Below the pieces are notes generated by a model. That model saw nothing but the letters and a program-made list of their open reading frames with translations, was not told the DNA's origin and made no database searches. A program made the translations under genes and the position numbers. Shown piece after piece: positions 58,819-64,000 of a stretch of 64,000 nt of DNA (positions are counted from its first letter, which is position 1; each line of letters starts with the position of its first letter). Location: NCBI GenBank assembly GCA_008828725.1, contig MEHQ01000140.1, positions 1,417,897 to 1,481,896 on the forward strand, given 5' to 3'. The stretch is from Saccharina japonica (lineage: Eukaryota > Sar > Phaeophyceae > Laminariales > Laminariaceae).

Positions 58819-58927
58819 ACGCCGCCGATGCACACAGGCGAGCGAGAACTGCGGCGCCCTCGGGTGGCGGTTATCAGCCGAAGAGGTGGCCGCGCTCGAC
58901 TCCGCTGCCGCGGGAGTTTCGCTGTGA
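46182..58927 (+). CDS. Aldo/keto reductase, chloroplast At1g06690-like (10 exons, 398 aa)
   Basis: Exons 46182-46384, 47390-47570, 49419-49554, 51269-51329, 51887-52010, 54341-54453, 54646-54765, 55764-55847, 56765-56849 and 58838-58927 join through GT-AG introns with matching phase. They total 1,197 nt with one terminal TGA. Exon 1 encodes a hydrophobic leader ending ATVNAF and a Ser/Ala-rich stretch, as in stramenopile plastid preproteins. The catalytic tetrad is complete: Asp142 and Tyr147 (DTAEVYG), Lys176 (formed across a junction, ASKFA), His211 (YQIHWP). Further family blocks are [42 protein letters not shown] and IPIPGAKN. These enzymes reduce carbonyls with NADPH. It resembles the plant plastid oxidoreductases I remember of this type; substrate unknown. 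Introns reach 2.3 kb and are full of MITEs and satellites. Confidence 0.93.
46848..46969. mobile_element. TA-cggggg MITE, copy 2 (AKR intron 1)
   Basis: Left tacaggggggctatagtaaa, right ggtcctattaactatggtcc followed by cccgcagta. 122 bp. Confidence 0.75.
47153..47262. mobile_element. TA-cggggg MITE, copy 3 (AKR intron 1, diverged)
   Basis: Left tacgggggaccatacgtagt; middle acactaaaacctatatattcc; right tttggtcctgatgactac then eroded tcccctgtcata. Opposite orientation to copies 1 and 2 by its middle. Confidence 0.65.
47612..48083 (+). repeat. 12-bp satellite (caacgtagatct)n in AKR intron 2
   Basis: About 38 imperfect units of aacgtagatctN with blocks of variants (tgaacgtagatc, ctcaacgtagat, aacgcatatctc). 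The variants occur in runs, suggesting local higher-order amplification. The 101-residue Arg/Ser/Thr open frame over it is a repeat artefact. Confidence 0.92.
48911..49023. mobile_element. TA-cggggg MITE, copy 4 (AKR intron 2)
   Basis: Left tacggggggccatagtaaat, right atttactagtgtttattatg then gtcccccgta. The right arm carries a small insertion. A second fragment tgttcccccgtaatt follows immediately. Confidence 0.8.
49611..50139. mobile_element. Stowaway-like MITE split by a nested inverted-repeat element (AKR intron 3)
   Basis: Outer ends: cactctgtcctgaaagttaa at the left and gtgcttatatttcgggacag at the right, which pair. These match the ends of the intact copies at 50190, 50288 and 60016. 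The centre is occupied by the element at 49642-50095. Confidence 0.65.
49642..50095. mobile_element. 454-bp inverted-repeat element nested in a Stowaway-like MITE
   Basis: Terminal inverted repeats of about 45 bp: aacagccgattttcctaatt, gagaattgc, gatgagaa at the left and the mirrored complement at the right, with one small indel. No coding frame; superfamily unclear because the flanking duplication is not decisive (tgtt / tgtg). Confidence 0.75.
50190..50274. mobile_element. Stowaway-like MITE (AKR intron 3)
   Basis: Left ccactctggtcggaaatata, right cttatatttagggccagaat. About 85 bp palindrome with tttgtatatgaacgtttc between the arms. Confidence 0.65.
50288..50373. mobile_element. Stowaway-like MITE, diverged (AKR intron 3)
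   Basis: Left ccgctcgctatggacctaaa then cataaggacgg; right ctgtccttgtatttagggac then agggtgctg. Same design as 50190-50274. Confidence 0.5.
50419..50581. mobile_element. TA-cggggg MITE, truncated plus full copy (AKR intron 3)
   Basis: 50419-50471 is a truncated unit (tacgggggaccatagtaaat, then acgctaaaacctatt). 50472-50581 is a full unit (left tacggggtgggctaatgtag, right atttactacggtcccccgtt). Confidence 0.75.
50844..50870 (+). repeat. (TAC)n microsatellite
   Basis: About nine tandem tac units in AKR intron 3. Confidence 0.95.
51343..51391 (+). repeat. (AAC)n microsatellite
   Basis: About sixteen tandem aac/aca units directly after the donor of AKR exon 4, interrupted once by gac. Confidence 0.95.
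52081..52180 (+). repeat. G-tract repeat, head-only copy (AKR intron 5)
   Basis: G-run, gtgtacccacgtcatgcatgg, ccgtagtcgtgtgaccatag, gggacggagcgcgttgggtt, ttcaccaacc. Directly followed by a full copy. Confidence 0.85.
52189..52700 (+). repeat. G-tract repeat, long copy (AKR intron 5)
   Basis: Full-length copy that aligns with 42945-43475 from the G-run to aacccataaatatat. Differences are few, e.g. aggtatgggcgag in place of ggggtattcggggcgag. Confidence 0.9.
52710..52965 (+). repeat. G-tract repeat, third tandem copy (AKR intron 5)
   Basis: G-run, gtactcgtgtcatgcatgg, ctgtagtcgtatgactatag, gcatgtcgggtttccaccga, agggcgagctgcatcctact, aagaaccgctttgcgaggcgg. More diverged than its neighbour and truncated in the body. 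Confidence 0.85.
53003..53092 (+). repeat. (CTG)n tract (AKR intron 5)
   Basis: About 90 bp of ctg with ctc interruptions. Confidence 0.95.
53188..53638 (+). mobile_element. Repeat element containing a nested palindromic MITE (AKR intron 5)
   Basis: Shares ctgagct.ctcactt.aggagct, ttgattttgga.aaaac, aagtgctatata and later cgttcagaaaacgtttcagc with related elements at 55384-55600 and about 56918-57215. The copy is interrupted by the 53301-53512 palindrome and continues into the 29-bp satellite at its right end. Confidence 0.6.
53301..53512. mobile_element. 212-bp near-perfect palindromic MITE (agggcccgt family), copy 1
   Basis: Left agggcccgtattaacgaag, right cttcgttaaaacgggccct. Arms pair along the whole length, including attggtcaacacacgcacca / tggtgctggtgcgtgtgttg. 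The loop is about 25 bp. Second copy at 57300-57509 in the last intron of the same gene. Confidence 0.85.
53639..54102 (+). repeat. 29-bp satellite, 16 identical units (AKR intron 5)
   Basis: Unit ccaaataacggtatatacct followed by ctatcacag. 464 bp is exactly 16 x 29. A diverged 30-bp unit (ccaaaataaggtacagtacc...) precedes it. The unit matches the right terminus of the element seen once at 57183-57212. Confidence 0.95.
54528..54550. other. Assembly gap (23 N) in a C-rich tract
   Basis: Ns between ccctcccctccctccct and a 36-base C-rich run, inside AKR intron 6 between exons 54341-54453 and 54646-54765. Splice phase is unaffected. Confidence 0.95.
55030..55170 (+). repeat. (CGAC)/(CGAAC) tract (AKR intron 7)
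   Basis: Imperfect gaccgacc and gaacgacgtacc units. Related tracts are at 24515, 56375 and 58955. The flank ccctttcg..ttt.gctgacg also resembles that of 56340-56470. Confidence 0.85.
55384..55600 (+). mobile_element. gagctcctcactt repeat element (AKR intron 7)
   Basis: Starts near cgatagaggtgcacc (55366) and ends agtgctatctctatcgtagc, so the ends look inverted. Contains ctgagctcctcacttaagga, cgattttggaggaaacc and ttgggttaaggagc. Related to 53188-53638 and 56918-57215. Confidence 0.55.
56375..56452 (+). repeat. (CGAC)n tract (AKR intron 8)
   Basis: Tandem ccga units with one atgg and several ctga interruptions. Confidence 0.9.
56918..57215 (+). mobile_element. gagctcctcactt-related repeat element (AKR intron 9)
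   Basis: Left aaagggtgcaccatcatg, inner actgattttggagggaaac, gaaattccgacgattttttt, cattcagaaagcgtttcagc, right ccaaaaaacggtacaccacc then tctatcgtagg. The right end is the single-copy form of the 29-bp satellite in intron 5. Confidence 0.55.
57300..57509. mobile_element. 210-bp palindromic MITE (agggcccgt family), copy 2
   Basis: Left agggcccatattaacgag, right gttcatatggaccct. Core ggtcaacacacgcaccagca / tgctggtgcgtgtgttgacc is identical to copy 1. The left arm has a small insertion (taccctggtatg). Confidence 0.85.
57616..57723. mobile_element. TA-cggggg MITE, copy 6 (AKR intron 9)
   Basis: Left tacggggtgggctaatgtag, right tctatttactatggtccccc then gtg. Middle aaaacctagatatttat as in 50472-50581. 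Confidence 0.8.
57891..57963 (+). repeat. Interspersed repeat, atcgaggatttcgtcgaaac family
   Basis: Preceded by an A-run; cagctgtgagatggaggatg, tcgccgaaacat, caagctgaagtgtgatactt, cgatcgcgcgtacc. Confidence 0.7.
58287..58415 (+). repeat. G-tract repeat, two truncated head copies (AKR intron 9)
   Basis: At 58281-58345 (aatgtcatgcacggccgtaa, tcgtatgg) and 58348-58415 (gtgtactcaagtcatgcatg, gccgtagtcgtatgactaaag), each preceded by a G-run. Confidence 0.75.
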
Positions 58928-58954
58928 ATGAGGGAAAGAAGAGCCACTCGCCGT

Positions 58955-59075
58955 ACCGACCGACCTGTCGACCGACTGACCGACCAGTCTACCGACTGAC
59001 TTACCGATCGGCCAGTCTACCGACCGAATTACGGACCGACCGGCCAGCCTACCGACCGAATTCCCGACTTTCTCT
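58955..59075 (+). repeat. ccgaccgac-type tract
   Basis: Irregular ccgacc, ctgacc and gtctaccga units directly after the AKR stop, probably within its 3' untranslated region. Confidence 0.8.
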
Positions 59076-60015
59076 CTACTGACGGCATTAGCTACCGACA
59101 AATCGGAGCTCGAGCGACCGATCGACTGGTCAGAGCTCGAGCGACCATTGGCAACCACTGGACCCTGGGTCCGCAGCGTAGGACATATATAAATAAACAC
59201 ACATCACCGGTACAAGCGCAAAAATCGGCGCGCTTCGCGCGCCTTTTATTTTTTTCTTATTGGGCTACGCCAAGCGAAGGTTTGGTAGATGTGGCAGGGG
59301 GAAGGCACAGACGGTACTGAGAGGCATATCTTACCGAAGAACGGCGTGTATGTGCGCGGGGGTGGGAGGTGGGAGGGAAAACGGGTGAAGTCGGATGAGG
59401 TTTCTCGCCCGGGAGACTGGAGAGCTTTCTCGTTCGTACAACAGTAGGCTGGGTTTTTGATTTTTCGAATATGTTTTTTCGAGTTACGATTAGTTAAAAA
59501 AATGTACCATGGTACGTACATTTTATCGTGGTGCTTCCGCGTGTTGTACCTTGGTACCAAGGTACCTGGTATATACCTGGTATGTATGTATACTACTTCG
59601 TGCATGCTGCATTGCTAAGTCGAGGCAGGAAAGCAAAAAAGTCAACCCCTATCACTGGGTATATTTAATATCTCTACTTGCAGTACCGAGAACCGGTATT
59701 TTTTTGGTCGTGTAAAACAAATGAAGAAAAACGAAAAGCACGTTGCCCGTGACAATCTAATGTCTATATCTGCCGAGCGAGCGAGCGAACTACCAGCGCA
59801 CCACAACAGTCGTTCATTTCACGCTCACACCCCAGGTCGGATCACCTTCCACACCATACCACACCGCACAAATCATTACCAGGTATGTGATAGCAATACC
59901 ATAGTTACCACTCGATGAAGACAACGGACGAGAGACTACTGTACCGTAGAGACGACAGAGAAGTCGCCGTATATTGACACACGACACATAGATAGTTTTT
60001 TTTTAATCATTCGTA

Positions 60016-60102
60016 CCACACTCTTGTCCCTAAATTATAAGGAGCATTTGTATATTAACGTTGAATACAAACGTTCCTTATATTCACGGACATAGATAGT
60101 GT
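60016..60102. mobile_element. Stowaway-like MITE
   Basis: Left cacactcttgtccctaaatt then ataaggagca; right gttccttatattcacggaca then tagatagtgt. The centre ttaacgttgaatacaaacg is close to a palindrome. Confidence 0.7.
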
Positions 60103-60125
60103 TACGTGGGAAGTGTGGTGGGTAC

Positions 60126-60214
60126 TTAACCCTTTTACTACTGGAAATAGCATATCACACTAAATTCAAGTAGTTTTTACCCCAAATACGTGGGACCAGT
60201 TCTTGAGGGGTTAA
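60126..60214. mobile_element. TTAA-ended palindromic MITE, copy 6
   Basis: Left ttaacccttttactactgga, right ccagttcttgaggggttaa, middle actaaattcaagtag and ccaaatacgtggg. Both TTAA ends are intact. Confidence 0.8.
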
Positions 60215-61053
60215 GCTTTAATACTAGTCTATCCGCCCGAGGAGGACGAAAAAAAGGGAAAAAAAACGCCAGTATTCGTATGTCGTGGCACCTACCTACT
60301 AAATACCAGGTCTATACCAGGTATGTACGAGAACGAGTACCAAGTATATCTACCCCACACGATTGAACTAGACCAGACCATGAACGTCCCCAAGCGTGTG
60401 CTCGGTCGGCGTAAAGCACTACAACGCACAGAAACCACAATAATAGCTTCGCTTCGTATAGTTTCCGCTCTTCAACTCTGACGGGGAGGGGGGGGGGGGG
60501 GGAGGACACGGTCCGCGGCGTCATCAAGCGTGGCACCTGCGTGCATAACATCGGTCTCCCATGTACGCGTACGCGCTCTTTTACACTCCAAAAACTAAAA
60601 ACTAGAAACACAGGGGGACAATCAGCCGCCCCCCCCCCCCCCACCATGCTTCTCCCTCAGGGATTGCGAAGGTCTACGGGAAGACGACGACTGCCAGCAT
60701 GAACATGAGTACCCCCTCCCCGCCCCCCCTCTCGCCCTTCGCTCCCCCTCACTCCAGCTTCTATAAAGCCCTCGCCACCTCGTACAAACGCCAGGCTTGA
60801 GTGTGTTGGGGGGCCCCAGGTGATTGCCGGCATAGTAAAAAAAAACCCGGATTGGGCGTCAGGGGTCTAAAGACGGACATTGTCGTCGCCAACGACGTTA
60901 AAACCGTCCTCTTCGTCGTCTTGATAAGCCAGCTTAAAAAAAAAAAAACACCACCGCACGCACCGGCGAAGGATAAAATTAGAACGCCTCCCCACAAAAA
61001 ATATCAAGAATCATGAAAAGCCGTGAGTCATCGTTGTCTGGTCACCTTCGAAA

Positions 61054-61345
61054 TGATCGTCAGATTTTTTTACCGTTGGGTCATCGTCAGATTTTACCGC
61101 TAGATCATCTTCAGGTTATACCGTTGGGTCATCGTCAGATTTAAACCGTTGGATCATCGTCATATTTTACCGTTGGATCGTCGTCAGATTTAACCGTTGG
61201 ATCATCGTCAGATTTAACAATCGTTGGATAATCGTCAGATTTTACCGTTGGATCATCATCGTCAGATTATACCGTTGGATCATCATCGTTAGATTATACC
61301 GTTGGATCATCGTCATAATTTTAACCGTTGGATCACCGTTGGATG
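61054..61345 (+). repeat. 24-bp satellite (gttggatcatcgtcagattt)n
   Basis: About 12 units of ccgttggatcatcgtcagat with ttaa or ttta ends and small indels. The stop codon of the next (minus-strand) gene lies in its last unit. Confidence 0.9.
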
Positions 61346-62853
61346 CTGCCACCACCACGGGTGGCAGCGGGGGACGTGATCTTGAGCAACGCGGACGGCG
61401 TCAGCCCGGGAAGCCCTCGCATCAAGGCCGGGGCGTCGCCGAGACCGAGCCCCTCCGGCGGGACCCCCCCCCCTCCCGCTCTACCGCCGAGGGCTCGCTC
61501 TAGCGCGACGGGCGCGGGAACACCGAAATACGCGAGGTACGCGCCGAAGAGCCTGCCTCCTCGACCCTCCGCCCCTTCTCCGCCGACATTGCCGGCGCCG
61601 CCCCCGCCGTAGCCGGTATCACCGCTGGTACCGTCGCCACCGTTAAGATAACGCCAAAGCGGAGAAGGCTGACTCCTCCGGAGATGCCGGCAGGCGTCCC
61701 CTCCCCCCCCCCCCCCCCCCCTGCCCCTGCCCCTCCCCCCTCCCTTCTTCTCTTTCTCCCGCGGCTCTGCAGCTGCTTCCCGCCGCCCGTCAAAACCTTC
61801 GACTAGCGGCCCCCCTCCTCTGCCGCCACCGCTGGCACCGGCGCCATCGCCAACCCTATCACCGACACCGCCGCAGAACCCAAGAGACGAAAAAAACGTG
61901 TCCAGGCGCACCTCCAGAGACGCCAGGAGGTCCGGGTGGAGCAGCGTGAACGGCAAGGGCGGCTCCGGCTCCGGCTCCGGCTCCGCCGCGGCCGTCGTCG
62001 CCTTCCCAGCCGAGACCTTCCCGGCCGCCGCCGCCGCCGCGCGCGCTCCCGACCGACCGTGGCCACCAACATCACCGGCGCCGCCGGCGTCGGCGCTACC
62101 GACACTTCCCTCGCCGCCACTGCCAACATCACGCTCTACCTCCACCCCATTCTTGTTCGTCACTTTCTGTCCGGTGGTGGCGGTAGCGGTGGCGGCAAAA
62201 GCCTCGGCAGCCGACGCGGCGGCGGCGGCTGCGGCGGCGGCGGCTAGCGCCGCCTGGAGGGCGCTGCCGCGCCCGTAATCCAGGACCAGTCGGAGGTCCC
62301 ACGCGGCCGAGACGTCCGCTGTGTGCCTCGCCGTCACGGCAGCGTGGCACAGCGACAGGTGCGGGCCCAGCGCCTCCTCCTTCTCCCCCGACAGGCACTC
62401 CAGCAAGGCGCCGCCGAAGTAGCGCGCGAGCGCTGAGGCGTCGCCGAGCGCTTCCACCCCGAGCATGAGCCGCCGCCCGGCCGAAATTCCGGACCCTCCC
62501 CCGCCACCGCCGCCCCCCGCCCCCTTACCGCCACCGCCACCGTTACCGGTACCACCGCCACCACCGCCACCGCTGCCGCCGCCGCCGCCGCCGCCGCCAC
62601 CAGAGTCGCAGAAATGTCGGGCGAAGTTTAGGAGGTGGGGGTCCTCCGTGAACGTCGAGAGGAAGTCGGCCTTGCTCTGGACGAGGTCTTCTCCCCCCCC
62701 CCCTCCTCCCATACCGCCCGCCGCGCTGTGGTCGTGGCCGTGATGGTGGCCTCTACCCCGACTGCTGTGGTGGAGTGATGACGAGAAGGACGGGCCTGAG
62801 CCCATCGCTCCCGGGTAGGTCTGAAAGAGGAGGGACCGGAGGGCGTGCGGGTC
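61333..62853 (-). CDS. Unrecognised Gly/Ala-rich protein, terminal exon (506 codons)
   Basis: The minus-strand frame is open from an acceptor (ttcccgctccag) at 62854 to TGA 61333-61335. Ordered blocks alternate with low-complexity spacers: DPHALRSLLFQTYPG at the start, a His/Gly stretch, SKADFLSTFTEDPHLLNFAR, poly-Gly, then a helical block GRRLMLGVEALGDASALARY / GGALLECLSGEKEEALG / WDLRLVLDYGRG, poly-Ala, LHPDLLASLEVRLDTFF, and a final helical block FGAYLAYFGVPAPVALERAL / GLTPSALLKI. The N-terminal exons lie beyond 62853, probably beyond the window. No family or catalytic motif recognised. The C-terminal residues run into the 24-bp satellite, so the end may have been remodelled by it. Confidence 0.55.
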   Translation of the reverse strand, partial: DPHALRSLLFQTYPGAMGSGPSFSSSLHHSSRGRGHHHGHDHSAAGGMGGGGGGEDLVQSKADFLSTFTEDPHLLNFARHFCDSGGGGGGGGGSGGGGGGGTGNGGGGGKGAGGGGGGGGSGISAGRRLMLGVEALGDASALARYFGGALLECLSGEKEEALGPHLSLCHAAVTARHTADVSAAWDLRLVLDYGRGSALQAALAAAAAAAAAASAAEAFAATATATTGQKVTNKNGVEVERDVGSGGEGSVGSADAGGAGDVGGHGRSGARAAAAAAGKVSAGKATTAAAEPEPEPEPPLPFTLLHPDLLASLEVRLDTFFSSLGFCGGVGDRVGDGAGASGGGRGGGPLVEGFDGRREAAAEPREKEKKGGGRGRGRGGGGGGGDACRHLRRSQPSPLWRYLNGGDGTSGDTGYGGGGAGNVGGEGAEGRGGRLFGAYLAYFGVPAPVALERALGGRAGGGGVPPEGLGLGDAPALMRGLPGLTPSALLKITSPAATRGGGSIQR

Positions 62854-62877
62854 CTGGAGCGGGAAGAAAAGGACGCA

Positions 62878-63440
62878 GGGGGGGGGGGGGGTGTACATCA
62901 TTTTCATGCATGGCCGTAGTCGTATGACCATAGACCTTCGCATCTAGAAGGGGGGCGTGTAGTTCATGTTCATGCATGGCCGTAGTCGTATGACCATAGA
63001 CCCTCGCATCCCTACAATGCCGGGACGGAGCGTGTCGGGTTTTCACCGACCAGGCAGACATCGCTAGCACCAAGCGCGAAGCGCCGTGAGGTGTTGGGCG
63101 AGTCGCGTGAAGGGTGAGCTGCATCCTACTAAGGGATACTCATTTGTGCTTGCCTTAGCATTTGACCATTGACCACGCATCCTTTCGAGACGGGAGAGGG
63201 GGGAGGGGGGTTGTACTCATATTCATGCATGGCCGTAGTCGTAGACCATAGACCCTCGCATCCCTACAATGCCGGGACGGAGCATGTCGGGTTTTCACCG
63301 ACCAGGCAGACATTGTATGCTAGCACCAGCGTCGAAGCACCGTGAGGTGTTCGGCGAGTCGCATGAAGGGTGAGCTGCACATCCTACTAAGAACCGCTTG
63401 TGAGGCGGACTTGCATATGGGTGACAGCTTTAATGAGTCA
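62878..63440 (+). repeat. Cluster of G-tract repeat copies
   Basis: Four units in the same orientation: 62878-62945 (short), 62948-63134 (head plus partial body), 63135-63200 (variant subfamily, G-run lost) and 63204-63440 (head plus body to ttaatgagtca). Typical words are ccgtagtcgtatgaccatag and ctacaatgccgggacggagc. The G-run at 62878-62891 is a poly-C tract about 25-38 nt upstream of the minus-strand acceptor at 62854. Confidence 0.85.
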
Positions 63441-64000
63441 CGGTAATCCTGGGATGAGCCGGAGGGAGGGGGGGGGGGAGGGAAGGGGAACGGCGGCGGG
63501 GGAGGGGGTGATAAACATACGGGTAAGGGTAGGAACTCGTTGTCGGTGCTATCATATTTGAAAAGGTCATGACATGATACACCATGTATCATGCCAGGTA
63601 TGCGTACATCATACCTGTGTTTTTGTTTTTTTCCCTTCTTTCATCGTTGTAATAAACATACGTAAGCCTACCTTACCAACATGTCTAACTTTTCCCAAGG
63701 TGCATACGCCTCCTATGCCCTGTAGCAAAAAGCGCGACCAAAGAATCACACGCAGGTTGCAATGATGCTCAAGAAAGAAAAAAAAAAGAAAAGTATAAAT
63801 GCCCGGTACCAGATACCAAAATAAGATGTATACCATGTACCAAGTATTCCATGTCATAAGGTATAAGTATGATACCATGTACCTGTTATACATTACCATA
63901 TATCACAAGATATACCAGGTAATACATACGGTATACCTCGTATATGTCATAAGATAATACCGGTACCAGGTATGATATGCCATTAAAATGTACATACCGG
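63441..64000. other. Intergenic, no gene seen
   Basis: G-rich at 63460-63510, then AT-rich with a dense run of taccatgtacc, taccaggta and ataccggtac words from 63800 to the end. Confidence 0.5.

Larger units (their letters stand above)
58928..61332. other. Intergenic, no gene seen
   Basis: 3' flank of the aldo/keto reductase. It holds a cgac tract (58955-59075), a Stowaway-like and a TTAA MITE near 60.1 kb, a G-run at 60488-60502, a C-run at 60630-60641 and the 24-bp satellite. No supported exon. Confidence 0.5.

Noticed and set aside
61500-62743. Long plus-strand frames opposite the Gly/Ala-rich exon
   Set aside because: They are antisense shadows of a GC-rich coding exon and consist of Pro, Ser and Arg runs.

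Overview
This is a nuclear genomic segment of a eukaryote, most likely a photosynthetic stramenopile and plausibly a brown alga. Three things seen in the sequence point that way. (1) The confident genes are split by long GT-AG introns, up to 2.3 kb. (2) Two predicted proteins begin with a signal-peptide-like stretch ending in Ala-Phe (TQAF and VNAF), which resembles the ASAFAP cleavage motif of proteins imported into red-type secondary plastids. (3) TTAGGG-type repeats occur internally. The lineage is inference. No operons, ribosome-binding sites, rRNA, tRNA or CRISPR arrays are visible.

Layout. 1-4978: non-coding, with short satellites. 4979-10308: an old, degenerate LTR retrotransposon. Its 5' LTR is split by a 1.2-kb hAT-like element, and its interior holds a glycine-rich segment, a folded-back gag-like duplication and a chromodomain fragment. 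11555-15494 (+): a four-exon SDR gene of the DHRS7/DHRS7B type. 15.5-21.5 kb: repeats, one assembly gap and one doubtful exon. 21560-29819 (-): five phase-compatible exons of an uncharacterised membrane-anchored coiled-coil protein. 29.8-34.5 kb: repeats. 34490-35593 (-) and 35822-37615 (+): a divergent pair, an unknown low-complexity acidic protein and a RluA-family pseudouridine synthase with an organelle-type leader. 37.6-46.2 kb: repeats, including a Mutator-type MITE. 46182-58927 (+): a ten-exon, probably plastid aldo/keto reductase. Its exon phases close exactly and all four catalytic residues are present. 58.9-61.3 kb: repeats. 61333-62853 (-): the last exon of an unrecognised glycine/alanine-rich protein. 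63-64 kb: repeats.

The genes look like independent housekeeping or metabolic loci on both strands. Two of them (pseudouridine synthase and aldo/keto reductase) probably act in the plastid. I do not see a new multi-gene system. The most unusual content is the non-coding DNA: at least seven families of small inverted-repeat elements, a same-orientation repeat family that begins in a G-tract, satellites that grow out of transposon ends, and poly-C tracts just upstream of many splice acceptors. Exon structures were worked out by hand from splice consensus, phase and remembered family similarity; no alignment was run.
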